A stretch of 64,000 nt of DNA from NCBI RefSeq assembly GCF_027489515.1, contig NZ_JAIXZS010000100.1, positions 1-64,000 of the forward strand, written 5' to 3'. The stretch is from Novosphingobium sp. (GTDB taxonomy: Bacteria; Pseudomonadota; Alphaproteobacteria; Sphingomonadales; Sphingomonadaceae). Positions 51,245 to 59,748 of this stretch are shown here, piece by piece. The notes below the pieces were generated by a model. That model was not told where the DNA came from and did not search any database. It saw only the letters and a program-made list of their open reading frames with translations. The position numbers and the translations under genes were made by a program. Position 1 is the stretch's first letter; every line of letters begins with the position of its first letter.

Positions 51245-53179
51245 ATGGCCTACAGGGGCACGAGCGCGGACCTGGACGATTCCGGGGCACCCGCAGCCGG
51301 CGCGGCCTTTCCGGCGATCAACGTCGGCACGGTTTCCACCAGCCTTGCCCCGCCCGTGGCACCCTCCGCGCAGCCGAGTGCACCCGTGGCAGACCCGGTG
51401 GCAAATCCTGCAGGGGCCGCTGTTGACGGGCAGGAAGCGCCGAAAGGTCCGTCGCCCGAAGTCGAAGCCCGGATGAAGGCGGCGTTCGCACACCTCGAGC
51501 GGCGCGAGTTTCCCCCTGTCGCCGAACTGCTCGATGTCAGCGCGCTCGATCCCGAGACGCCGCTCAACACCAAGATCGAATGGGCCGAACTGCTCGCGCG
51601 GGCAAACCATGTCGAGCAGTCCGATGCGTTGTTCGAGACGCTGCTGGCGGACTATCCCAAGTCGCGCCGGCTGCGCTTCATGTATGCCCGCCGGCTTTAT
51701 CCGCGCGGGTTCCTTGCCCGGGCGGTGCAGCTTCTGCGCGGTGCGGCGGCCTTCCCCGAGGGCAGCGCGCAGCGGGCCTATGCCGATCGCCTCTATGGCA
51801 TGCTGGACCGGTTCGAGGCCCGGGAGGAGCGCGCCATCGCGCCCGACGAGGACTGCCGCATCCTTGCGATGAAGTACGCGATCCTCGCCTACCGCGACCG
51901 GCAGGTGCAGCCGGTGCAGGCCGGGCGGGTCGGGCGGGTTTCGCTGGTGACCGGCGGCCTTGGCCCCGGCGGTGCGGAACGCCAGCTTTCGCGCACCGCG
52001 ATCGAGCTCGAGAGAGCGCGGCGGGCAGTGGGCGGGGTCGGCGGCATTGCGATCGAACGTCCGGTGGAAGTGCTGGTCCGCTCGCACAGCGCGCGGGGGC
52101 AGCGCGACTTCTTCCTGTCCGAGTTGCAGGCGGGCGAGGTTGACGTCCGGCAGATCGACGAGATGCCGGTGGCGAGCACGGAAACGCTGGGCCTCAGCGA
52201 TCCCGATCTGGCCGCGCTGATCGATTATCTGCCGATCAAGGTCAATTTCGGTGTGCGCCGCCTTGTCGAGCACTACCGCGAAACGCAGCCCGAAGTCGTC
52301 TCGCTGTGGCAAGACGGTGCCTGCCTGTTTGGCGGGCTTGCCGCGATCATGGCCGGGGTCCCGCAGGTGCAGATGGTGATCCGCGGCTTGCCGCCGATCA
52401 TCCGCCGCCACATGCTGATCCCCGAATACGAGATCATGTACCGGGCCATCGCGCAGATCCCGGGGGTCGCGTTCATCAGCAATTCCAAGGGTGCGGCCAA
52501 GGCTTATGCCGAATGGCTCGATATCCCGGTCGAGCGGTTCAAGATCGTCTACAACGGCGTGCCGAAGATGACCTGCAACGCCACGCCCGAGGCGGATACG
52601 ATGTGGGAGGACTTCCTCGCGCGCACGCCGGGCGGCGATCATGTGGTCGGCGGGGTATTCCGTTTCGATACGGACAAGCGCCCGACCTGGTGGATCCGCT
52701 TTGCCTATCACTACGCGCGTCGCCATCCCGATGCGCGGTTTCTGCTGGTGGGCGATGGCCGCCTGTTCGGCGAATGCGTCCAGATGGCGAAGGACCTCAA
52801 GATCGAGGACCGCATCCTCTTCGTCGGGCGGTCGACCAATGTCGGCTACTGGATGAAGAAGATGGACGTGCTTGTCCTCATGTCGAGCTTCGAGGGCCTG
52901 CCCAACGTGCTGATCGAAGCGCAATATCTGGGCGTGCCGGTGGTTTCGACCCCGGCTGGCGGCGCTTCGGAATGCTTCATCGAGGGCGTGACCGGCCATA
53001 TTCTCGGCTCGGCGGATCGCACCGACTTCGATGAGGCCTGCGTCAAGACGAACGCCCTCCTCGGCCGCGCGCAGCGGGAGGAGATCTTCGGCCCGGCCAC
53101 CAGCGATTTTCTGGAGCCCAACTTCTCGGTCAGCCGGATGCTGGAGAATTTCCTCCGCGCGACTTGCAGCCCGAACTGA
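51245..53179 (+). CDS. Glycosyltransferase family 4 with TPR-like N-terminus
   Basis: A 644-residue protein. Residues about 70-210 are helical repeats (FPPVAELLDVSALDPETPLNTKIEWAELLARANHVEQSD-type). The GT4/GT-B domain starts with VSLVTGGLGPGGAERQLSRTAIEL, continues with FISNSKGAAKAYAEWL and VYNGVP, and ends with the donor-site segment MSSFEGLPNVLIEAQYLGVPVVSTPAGGASE (EX7E type). ATG 51245 with GAGGGGGAC upstream is preferred over 51206. It should add a sugar to the lipid-linked or nascent glycan on the cytosolic face. Confidence 0.87.
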   Translation: MAYRGTSADLDDSGAPAAGAAFPAINVGTVSTSLAPPVAPSAQPSAPVADPVANPAGAAVDGQEAPKGPSPEVEARMKAAFAHLERREFPPVAELLDVSALDPETPLNTKIEWAELLARANHVEQSDALFETLLADYPKSRRLRFMYARRLYPRGFLARAVQLLRGAAAFPEGSAQRAYADRLYGMLDRFEAREERAIAPDEDCRILAMKYAILAYRDRQVQPVQAGRVGRVSLVTGGLGPGGAERQLSRTAIELERARRAVGGVGGIAIERPVEVLVRSHSARGQRDFFLSELQAGEVDVRQIDEMPVASTETLGLSDPDLAALIDYLPIKVNFGVRRLVEHYRETQPEVVSLWQDGACLFGGLAAIMAGVPQVQMVIRGLPPIIRRHMLIPEYEIMYRAIAQIPGVAFISNSKGAAKAYAEWLDIPVERFKIVYNGVPKMTCNATPEADTMWEDFLARTPGGDHVVGGVFRFDTDKRPTWWIRFAYHYARRHPDARFLLVGDGRLFGECVQMAKDLKIEDRILFVGRSTNVGYWMKKMDVLVLMSSFEGLPNVLIEAQYLGVPVVSTPAGGASECFIEGVTGHILGSADRTDFDEACVKTNALLGRAQREEIFGPATSDFLEPNFSVSRMLENFLRATCSPN

Positions 53180-53246
53180 GCCGAAGTAGGTCCGGCGCCG
53201 AAACGGCTGTCGGCATGTGCCGAGGCTTACCGCGCCGGAGAATCAG

Positions 53247-54290
53247 ATGGCCATCCTCGTAACCGGCAATGCCGGCTTCATCGGCTTCCACACTGCCAAG
53301 ACCCTGCTGGAGCGCGGGGACGATGTCGTCGGGCTCGATGTCGTCAACGATTACTATGATCCCGCGATCAAGGAAGCGCGCCTCGCCATTCTGGAGGAGA
53401 CCGCGCGGCGGACCAATGCGAAGTACACCTTCGTGCGCGCCAATCTCGCAGACCGCGCCGCAGTCGAACGCACGTTTGGCGAGAACGACATCCGCCGCGT
53501 GATCAATCTCGCCGCGCAGGCAGGGGTGCGCTACTCGATCGAGAACCCGCACGCCTACGTCGAGAGCAACATCATCGGGTTCACCAACATTCTCGAAGCC
53601 TGCCGCCACGGCGGGGTCGAGCACCTGGTCTATGCCTCGACCAGCAGCGTCTATGGTGCCAACCAGGCGATGCCCTTCAGCGAACATGTCGGGGTCGATC
53701 ACCCGCTGCAGTTCTACGCCGCGACGAAGAAGGCGAACGAGCTGATGGCGCACAGCTACAGCCATCTCTACCGCCTGCCGACGACCGGCCTGCGCTTCTT
53801 CACGGTCTATGGCCCGTGGGGCCGTCCGGACATGGCGCTGTTCCTGTTCGCCAAGAACATCATCGCGGGCAAGCCGATCGATGTGTTCAACTATGGCAAC
53901 CACACGCGCGATTTCACCTTCGTCAGCGACATCGTCGAGGGGGTGATCCGCGCCTGCGACCATCCGGCGCAGCCGAACCCGGATTGGGACGCCCACCGCC
54001 CCGATCCCGCGACGAGCAACGCGCCCTACCGGATCTACAACATCGGCAACAACAGCCCGGTGAAGCTCACCGAATACATCGAGGCGCTGGAAGAAGCGCT
54101 GGGCAAGAAGGCGGAGCGCAATCTCCTGCCGCTGCAGGCAGGCGACGTGCCGGATACCTTCGCCGATGTTTCCGATCTTGAGCGCGAGTTGGGCTACAAG
54201 CCCGCAACCACAGTGAAGCAGGGGGTCGCTGCCTTCGTGGAGTGGTACCTCGATTACATGGCCAAGCCCGCCGGAACCACGGCTCGCTGA
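53247..54290 (+). CDS. UDP-glucuronate 4-epimerase-like SDR
   Basis: A 347-residue extended SDR. NAD motif [16 protein letters not shown], the UDP-GlcA-epimerase signature [21 protein letters not shown], catalytic [10 protein letters not shown] and YAATKKANE (YxxxK), and [22 protein letters not shown]. It would interconvert UDP-glucuronate and UDP-galacturonate. ATG 53247 with GGAG upstream is chosen over the tracked 53217. Together with the UDP-sugar dehydrogenase it points to uronic acids in the polysaccharide. Confidence 0.9.
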   Translation: MAILVTGNAGFIGFHTAKTLLERGDDVVGLDVVNDYYDPAIKEARLAILEETARRTNAKYTFVRANLADRAAVERTFGENDIRRVINLAAQAGVRYSIENPHAYVESNIIGFTNILEACRHGGVEHLVYASTSSVYGANQAMPFSEHVGVDHPLQFYAATKKANELMAHSYSHLYRLPTTGLRFFTVYGPWGRPDMALFLFAKNIIAGKPIDVFNYGNHTRDFTFVSDIVEGVIRACDHPAQPNPDWDAHRPDPATSNAPYRIYNIGNNSPVKLTEYIEALEEALGKKAERNLLPLQAGDVPDTFADVSDLERELGYKPATTVKQGVAAFVEWYLDYMAKPAGTTAR

Positions 54291-54309
54291 TCGCTGATCG
54301 CGGCCACCC

Positions 54310-55446
54310 ATGCGCATCCTGCTGTTGACCCGGTCCTATCCGGCACCGGGCGATCTTTACCAATATCCCTTCGTCCATCGGCGCGTGCTGGCCTACCGGG
54401 CACTGGGCCATGACGTCGCCGTGTTCCGTTTCGATCCGGACCGACCTGCCGGCGCGCACCTCTTCGACGGCGTGGTGTGCGAAACCGGCGGTCTGGAGGA
54501 GGTCCGGGCGGCACTGGCGCGCGGCAGGCCCGATGTGGTCGCGGTGCACGGGCTCAGCGAGGCGATCTGGCCGGCCTGCACGCTGGTCGATCCGGCTATC
54601 CCGGTCTGCGCCTGGCTCCACGGCTCCGAGATCCCCGGCTTCCTGCGCGAGAAAGTCGTGCTGATCGAGGATCCGATCCGGCGCGCCCATCAGGAACGGC
54701 TGCTGGAGGGTCGGATCGCCTTCTGGCACGAGGTCCTCTCGCGCTGGCCGGACAACCTGCACATCGCCTTCGTCTCGGCGGATTCGCGCGAATTGATGCG
54801 CAGCGATCTGGGGGCACTGGTGCAGGATGCGCGCACAACCGTGTTGCACAACCCGATCGACACCGATCTCTTCCCCTATCGGGCCAAGCAGCCGGCTGAC
54901 CGGTTCGCGGTGCTGTCGATCCGGCCCTATGACAGCCGCTCCTATGCCAATGATCTTGCGGTGGAGGCGATCCTCGCGCTGCGCGCGAGGCCATGGTTCG
55001 GCCAGATGCGTTTCACGCTGATCGGCGATGGTCCGCTCTTTGCCGAAACGCTCGCCCCGCTGGCCGGAATCGCCGAAATCACGATTCGCCGCGGTTTCCT
55101 GACGCAGGAGGCCATCGCTGCCGAGCATGGCGGCCACGGACTGTTTCTGGTCCCGACCCGGCTCGATACCCAGGGTGTCTCGCGCGATGAGGCGATGGCG
55201 TCGGGGCTCGTTCCGGTGACGAATGCGGTCCATGCCGTGCCAGAATTCGTCGATGCCGAGTGTGCGGGGCTGGCCGGGCCTGACGACGCGGAAGGGCTCG
55301 CTGCGGGAATCGCGGAAATGGTCGAAAGCCCGGCGCTGTTCCTCGCCCGGTCGGCAGTGGCAGCGGCGCGGGTGCGCGCGCAATCGGGCCACGAACGGAT
55401 CATCCCCCGCGAACTGGCGTGGATGGCGGAGTGCGCGGCCTCATGA
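54310..55446 (+). CDS. Glycosyltransferase (GT-B, family 4-like)
   Basis: A 378-residue GT-B glycosyltransferase: MRILLLTRSYPAPGDLYQYPFVHRRV at the N-terminus, WLHGSEIPGF in the acceptor domain, VLHNPIDTDLFPYR and VLSIRPYDSRSYANDLAVEAI at the domain junction, and LVPTRLDTQGVSRDEAMASGLVPV in the donor site, where the second Glu of EX7E lies. It starts 19 bases after the epimerase and overlaps the next sulfotransferase gene (ATGA). Sugar specificity unknown. Confidence 0.88.
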   Translation: MRILLLTRSYPAPGDLYQYPFVHRRVLAYRALGHDVAVFRFDPDRPAGAHLFDGVVCETGGLEEVRAALARGRPDVVAVHGLSEAIWPACTLVDPAIPVCAWLHGSEIPGFLREKVVLIEDPIRRAHQERLLEGRIAFWHEVLSRWPDNLHIAFVSADSRELMRSDLGALVQDARTTVLHNPIDTDLFPYRAKQPADRFAVLSIRPYDSRSYANDLAVEAILALRARPWFGQMRFTLIGDGPLFAETLAPLAGIAEITIRRGFLTQEAIAAEHGGHGLFLVPTRLDTQGVSRDEAMASGLVPVTNAVHAVPEFVDAECAGLAGPDDAEGLAAGIAEMVESPALFLARSAVAAARVRAQSGHERIIPRELAWMAECAAS

Positions 55447-56252
55447 CAGATGCACGGCTTGTGCCCGATCTGCCGCGCCCGGAGTTCCTGATGGCCTCGA
55501 TGGGCCGCTCGGGCAGCACGATGATCGCGAACTGGCTGACCGATCCACCCGAGCGCGTCGTGCTGATCGAGCCGTCGCTGTTCTCGCTCCGCAATCCCGA
55601 TATGGTCCGCGTGCAGTTGCCCGAGTTCAGCGAGCCTGCAGGCGACGCCGAATGGACGTATCCGGATGCAGACTGGCAGGCGCGCTTTCGGCGCCTGTTT
55701 GCACCACGCCTGGCCGGGCGGCGCTGGGCGCTCAAGGAAGTGCTGGTCGCCGAAAGCGAGCGGATCATGGCGACCTTCGCCCCGCCGCGCGTGGTCGTGA
55801 CGGTGCGCGATATTGGCGCGATTGCCGCCAGCTTCCTTGAAAAGCACCGCCGGCAGAACAACCGGCACCGCTTCGACGCGGGCTGGGTCGGCACCTATTG
55901 CCGGCGCGAAAGCGCGGCCATGGTCGCGCTGTGCGACGCCATGCAGCGCGAGGGCCTGCCGCATCACGTGGTCCGCTACGAGGATTTCGTGGCATCGGAA
56001 GATGTCCGGCAGCAGTTGGCCGCTTTCGTCGGGTGGCCCGGGGGCGGACTTGCCCAGCGCCACTTCGGCAAACTTGGCCGCGCGTTCGAGGCCGAACGTC
56101 ACGCCAGCGGCGTCAGCGCGCGCACGCCTTCGCTGCCCGAGCGGGCGCTGGAGCCCGAAGAACTGGCGCTGCTGCCCGGGATCGTCGCGGATTGCGCAGC
56201 CTATCAGGCCCGGTTCGGCTTCGGCCCGGTTTCGCAGCACGCCGCGACCTGA
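55443..56252 (+). CDS. Sulfotransferase-like protein
   Basis: A 269-residue P-loop protein: FLMASMGRSGSTMIANWLTDPP is the 5'-phosphosulfate loop of the sulfotransferase superfamily. VVVTVRDIGAIAASFLEKHRR matches the 3'-phosphate-binding RDP-type segment, and VVRYEDFVASEDV the YEDL-type motif. The start ATG at 55443 overlaps the preceding glycosyltransferase stop. It is the second sulfotransferase of the locus, so a glycan acceptor is likely. It is the last gene before the formate dehydrogenase regulator. Confidence 0.83.
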   Translation: MTDARLVPDLPRPEFLMASMGRSGSTMIANWLTDPPERVVLIEPSLFSLRNPDMVRVQLPEFSEPAGDAEWTYPDADWQARFRRLFAPRLAGRRWALKEVLVAESERIMATFAPPRVVVTVRDIGAIAASFLEKHRRQNNRHRFDAGWVGTYCRRESAAMVALCDAMQREGLPHHVVRYEDFVASEDVRQQLAAFVGWPGGGLAQRHFGKLGRAFEAERHASGVSARTPSLPERALEPEELALLPGIVADCAAYQARFGFGPVSQHAAT

Positions 56253-56284
56253 TAGACTGCCCCTCTTAGCGAGGCATCCGGTCC

Positions 56285-57190
56285 ATGCAGCTGCGCCACT
56301 TGCGCTACTTCGTCACGCTCGCGCGCGAGCAGCACTTCGCCAAGGCAGCCGCGACCTGCGGGATTTCGCAGCCCACGCTCTCGGCAGGGCTCGCCGCGCT
56401 GGAGGCCGAGTTCGGCCGGCGTCTGGTCGAGCGCGACCGCCGCTTTGTCGGCCTCACCCCACACGGCCAGGCCATGCTGCCGTGGGCGGAGCAGATCCTC
56501 GGCGCGGTGAGCGGCATGGCGAGCGCGGTGGCGGCGACCGCCGCGCCGCTCAAGGGCGAGTTCGGTCTCGCCGCGATTCCCGCCGCGCTGCCGTTCGTCG
56601 GCCTCCTGGGGGAAGCTCTGCTGGCGCAGAACCCCGGGATCACGCTCGCCGTCCGCTCTGCCACGTCGCGCGCGATCGAGCACGGCCTCCACGCGTTCGA
56701 GGTCGATGCAGGGCTCACCTATCTCGATCACGAGCCACCGGCCAACGTCCTCTCCGTCCCGCTTTATGCCGAGCGCTACGTCTTCCTCGCCGCGCGCGGC
56801 ACGGGGTTCGATGAGCACACCGCGATCAGCTGGGATGAGGCGACCCGGCAGGATCTCTGCCTCCTCCACCAGGGCATGCAATACCGCCGCATCCTTGACG
56901 AGCGCCTTGCCGCGCGCGGGCTCGCGGTCGCCCCGCGGGCCACGGCGGACAGCCACTTCGCGCTCTTTGCGATGGTCCGCTCCGGCGCCTTCGCGACGAT
57001 TGTCCCCGATGGCTATGCGCGGCTCATGTCCGGGGTCGAATGGGCGCGCTTCGTGCCCTTCGATGCGCCCGACGAGGCGCGGCGCGTCGGGCTGGTCGTG
57101 GTAAATCGCGATCCGCTTGGGCCCATGGCCCGCGCCGCGCTGGCGGCGGCTCGTGCACTCGAACCGGCAGGGCTGGAACCGCCCCTGTGA
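56285..57190 (+). CDS. LysR-family regulator of the formate dehydrogenase operon
   Basis: A 301-residue LysR regulator: MQLRHLRYFVTLAREQHFAKAAATCGISQPTLSAGLAALEAEFGRRLVERDRRF forms the HTH, and the effector domain includes PLKGEFGLAAIPAALPFVGLL and HALYADVG-like contacts. It lies immediately upstream of and in the same direction as fdsG. LysR genes of this type regularly precede fds operons and are annotated as FdsR. A dyad overlapping its stop codon is a likely binding site. Confidence 0.88.
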   Translation: MQLRHLRYFVTLAREQHFAKAAATCGISQPTLSAGLAALEAEFGRRLVERDRRFVGLTPHGQAMLPWAEQILGAVSGMASAVAATAAPLKGEFGLAAIPAALPFVGLLGEALLAQNPGITLAVRSATSRAIEHGLHAFEVDAGLTYLDHEPPANVLSVPLYAERYVFLAARGTGFDEHTAISWDEATRQDLCLLHQGMQYRRILDERLAARGLAVAPRATADSHFALFAMVRSGAFATIVPDGYARLMSGVEWARFVPFDAPDEARRVGLVVVNRDPLGPMARAALAAARALEPAGLEPPL

Positions 57191-57206
57191 TAGAAGTAAT
57201 CTATCA
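57188..57206. promoter_or_regulatory. TGATAG-N7-CTATCA dyad, likely LysR site of the fds promoter
   Basis: A perfect 6-bp inverted repeat around a 7-base AT-rich centre, with internal ATAG-N7-CTAT typical of LysR T-N11-A boxes. The first three bases are the TGA stop of the LysR gene itself. It is 55 bases upstream of the fdsG ATG. The position fits activation of fdsGBA-D. Confidence 0.65.
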
Positions 57207-57260
57207 GCCATCACGCATTTCGATTTGACCTTTGCGCCCGATTTCCCAAGGCATTAGCGC

Positions 57261-57683
57261 ATGACAGACCAAGACGAGCTCGATGGCATCCTTGCCGCCC
57301 ACGCCGGGCGCGAGGGCGCGCTGCTGCCGATCCTGCATGATGTGCAGGCCGCGTTCGGCCATGTTTCGGAAAGCGCGGTGCGCCAGATTGCGCAGGCCCT
57401 CAACCTGACGCGGGCCGAAGTCCACGGCGTCGTCAGCTTCTATCACGATTTCCGCGAAGAGCCGGAAAGCCGCCCGGTGCTCAAGCTCTGCCGCGCAGAA
57501 AGCTGCCAGGCGCGCGGGGTGGAGGCGCTCGCCGCCGCGCTGCCGGAAAATCCGCGCGTGAAGGTCGAGACGGTCTACTGCCTCGGCCTGTGCAGTGTTG
57601 GCCCCGCCGCGATGGTCGGCCATGAAGTCCACGGCCGGCTCGATGCTGCCCGGCTTGGCGCGCTGGTGGAGAGCCTGGCATGA
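57261..57683 (+). CDS. fdsG: NAD-dependent formate dehydrogenase gamma subunit FdsG
   Basis: A 140-residue NuoE-like [2Fe-2S] subunit. Cluster ligands are in LCRAESCQARG and TVYCLGLCSVGPAAMV. The N-terminal helical part (LLPILHDVQAAFGHVSESAVRQIAQALNLTRAEVHGVVSFYHDF) is the typical fold of this family. It passes electrons within the soluble FdsABGD complex. It overlaps fdsB (ATGA). Confidence 0.94.
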   Translation: MTDQDELDGILAAHAGREGALLPILHDVQAAFGHVSESAVRQIAQALNLTRAEVHGVVSFYHDFREEPESRPVLKLCRAESCQARGVEALAAALPENPRVKVETVYCLGLCSVGPAAMVGHEVHGRLDAARLGALVESLA

Positions 57684-59233
57684 CCGTGGTGCGCATTTCC
57701 GATGACGCCGCCGCGCTCGCCTGCGGCGCCAATGCTGTCGCCGCTGCCTTCTTGAAGGCAGGCTGCACGGTCGAGCGCGTCTCCAGTTGGGGCATGCACT
57801 GGCTTGAACCGCTGGCCGAGATCGACGGGCCCAACGGCAAGATCGGCTTCGGCCCGCTGAACCCGGAAGATGTCGCGAGTGTCCTCGCGGGGACCAGCGA
57901 TAAGGCCATCGGCACGATCGCCGAACATCCCTTCATCGCCCGCCAGCAGCGCTTCACCTTTGCGCGCGCGGGCAAAACCCGTCCGCTCAGCCTTGAGGAT
58001 TACGCCGCGACTGGCGGCTGGGCGGGCCTCAAGCGCGCCCGCGAACTGGGGCCTGATGCGACCATTGCCGAAGTCACGACTTCGGGCCTGCGCGGGCGCG
58101 GCGGTGCCGGCTTCCCGGCGGGCATCAAGTGGACCACCGTTGCCAAGGCAGCGGGCCCGGTGAAGTACATCGTCTGCAACGCTGATGAAGGCGACAGCGC
58201 CACGTTTGCCGACCGCATGGTGATGGAGGGCGATCCCTTCATGCTGATCGAGGGCATGGCGATTGCGGGGCACGCGGTCGGCGCGGGCAAGGGCTATATC
58301 TACGTCCGCAGCGAATACCCGCACGCCATCGCCAAGCTGAACGCGGCCATCGCTCTCGCCGTGCCGCGCATCGCCCCGTTCGAAGTCGAAGTGCGCGTCG
58401 GCGCTGGCGCCTATGTCTGCGGCGAGGAAACCTCGCTGCTCAACAGCCTTGAAGGCAAGCGCGGCGAAGTGCGCGCCAAGCCGCCGCTTCCGGCGCTCGA
58501 AGGCCTGTTCGGCAAGCCGACGGTGGTCAACAACGTGCTGACCCTGGCGGCGGTGCCCTGGATCCTTGCCAACGGCGGCGCAGCCTATGCCGAAGTCGGC
58601 TTCGGCCGTTCGCGCGGCACGATGCCGATCCAGCTGGCGGGCAATGTGAAGCACGGCGGCCTGTTCGAAGTGGGCTTCGGCGTGACGCTCGGCGAACTCG
58701 TGTTCGATATCGGCGGCGGCACCGCAACGGGTCGCCCCGTGCGCGCGGTGCAGGTTGGCGGGCCGCTCGGCGCCTATCACCCGCCCGCCGATTTCCACCT
58801 GCCGTTCGATTACGAAGCCTTCTCGTCTGCAGATGGCCTGATCGGTCACGCCGGGCTCACGGTGTTCGACGAGACAGCGGACATGAGCGCGCAGGCCCGC
58901 TTTGCCATGAGTTTCTGCGCCGCCGAATCGTGCGGCAAGTGCACCCCCTGCCGCATCGGCTCCACCCGCGGGGTTGAGCTGATCGACCGCATCCGCGCGC
59001 GCTCGGGTCGACAGGCGGACAAGGTTGAGGCGCTCCCCCAGATGCACAACGCCCGCAAGGCGCCGCGCACGCTGGCGGAGGATGTTACCCTGCTCGAAGA
59101 CTTGTGCGAGACGATGAAGTTCGGCTCGCTCTGCGCGCTGGGCGGGTTCACGCCCTATCCGGTGCTTTCGGCGCTGAAGCACTGGCCGGAAGACTTCGGC
59201 TTGGCCGCACCGGAACAGGAAGCCGCCGAGTGA
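57680..59233 (+). CDS. fdsB: NAD-dependent formate dehydrogenase beta subunit FdsB
   Basis: A 517-residue NuoF-like diaphorase subunit that carries FMN and reduces NAD+. An N-terminal ~100-residue extra domain, usual in FdsB, is followed by the NADH/FMN site (VTTSGLRGRGGAGFPAGIKW; NADEGDSATFADR; AYVCGEETSLLNSLEG) and the N3-type [4Fe-4S] motif ESCGKCTPCRIGSTRGVEL with the fourth Cys in GSLCALGG. The stop overlaps the mobA GTG start. Confidence 0.94.
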   Translation: MTVVRISDDAAALACGANAVAAAFLKAGCTVERVSSWGMHWLEPLAEIDGPNGKIGFGPLNPEDVASVLAGTSDKAIGTIAEHPFIARQQRFTFARAGKTRPLSLEDYAATGGWAGLKRARELGPDATIAEVTTSGLRGRGGAGFPAGIKWTTVAKAAGPVKYIVCNADEGDSATFADRMVMEGDPFMLIEGMAIAGHAVGAGKGYIYVRSEYPHAIAKLNAAIALAVPRIAPFEVEVRVGAGAYVCGEETSLLNSLEGKRGEVRAKPPLPALEGLFGKPTVVNNVLTLAAVPWILANGGAAYAEVGFGRSRGTMPIQLAGNVKHGGLFEVGFGVTLGELVFDIGGGTATGRPVRAVQVGGPLGAYHPPADFHLPFDYEAFSSADGLIGHAGLTVFDETADMSAQARFAMSFCAAESCGKCTPCRIGSTRGVELIDRIRARSGRQADKVEALPQMHNARKAPRTLAEDVTLLEDLCETMKFGSLCALGGFTPYPVLSALKHWPEDFGLAAPEQEAAE

Positions 59234-59748
59234 TCCTCGGCGCGGTCCTTGCGGGCGGTCAGTCCTCGCGCTTCGGCAGCGACAAGGCGCTCGCCGCGCT
59301 GGGCGGGCAGACGCTGCTCGCGCGGGCCGTCGCGTCGCTGGAAACCCAGTGCGATGTGGTGATCGTGGTGGGGCGCGGTGACATGCCCGACCGCCCGCGC
59401 GCCGGAATGGGGCCGCTCGGCGGCATCAACGCGGCGCTTGATTATGCCGCCAGCCATGGCTTCAGTGATGTGCTGACCTGCGGCGTCGATTGCGGCGGCC
59501 TTGGCGCGGATGCGCGGGCCGAGCTGTCCCCGGCCCCCGCCTATGTCGCGGACCAGCCGGTGATCGGCCTCTGGCCCGCTAGCGCCGCGCCCACGCTCGA
59601 TGCCTTTCTTGCCACCGACGCCAAGCATTCGATGCGCGCCTTTGCCGCCATGATCGGCGCGCGCCCGGTCACTCTCTCGGCCAAGACGGCCAATATCAAC
59701 ACGCGCGAAGACCTTGCCTTCGCGCAGGAGCAGCATGATGGACTCTGA
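59230..59748 (+). CDS. mobA: Molybdenum cofactor guanylyltransferase MobA
   Basis: A 172-residue MobA: GAVLAGGQSSRFGSDKALAALGGQTLL is the nucleotidyltransferase signature (LAGGxSxRxGxDK), and later GMGPLGGINAAL and NINTREDLA are conserved. It attaches GMP to molybdopterin to give the bis-MGD cofactor that FdsA needs. GTG 59230 overlaps the fdsB stop (GTGA); the tracked start lies within fdsB. It is inserted between the structural genes fdsB and fdsA, and its 3' end overlaps fdsA. Confidence 0.9.
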   Translation: MILGAVLAGGQSSRFGSDKALAALGGQTLLARAVASLETQCDVVIVVGRGDMPDRPRAGMGPLGGINAALDYAASHGFSDVLTCGVDCGGLGADARAELSPAPAYVADQPVIGLWPASAAPTLDAFLATDAKHSMRAFAAMIGARPVTLSAKTANINTREDLAFAQEQHDGL

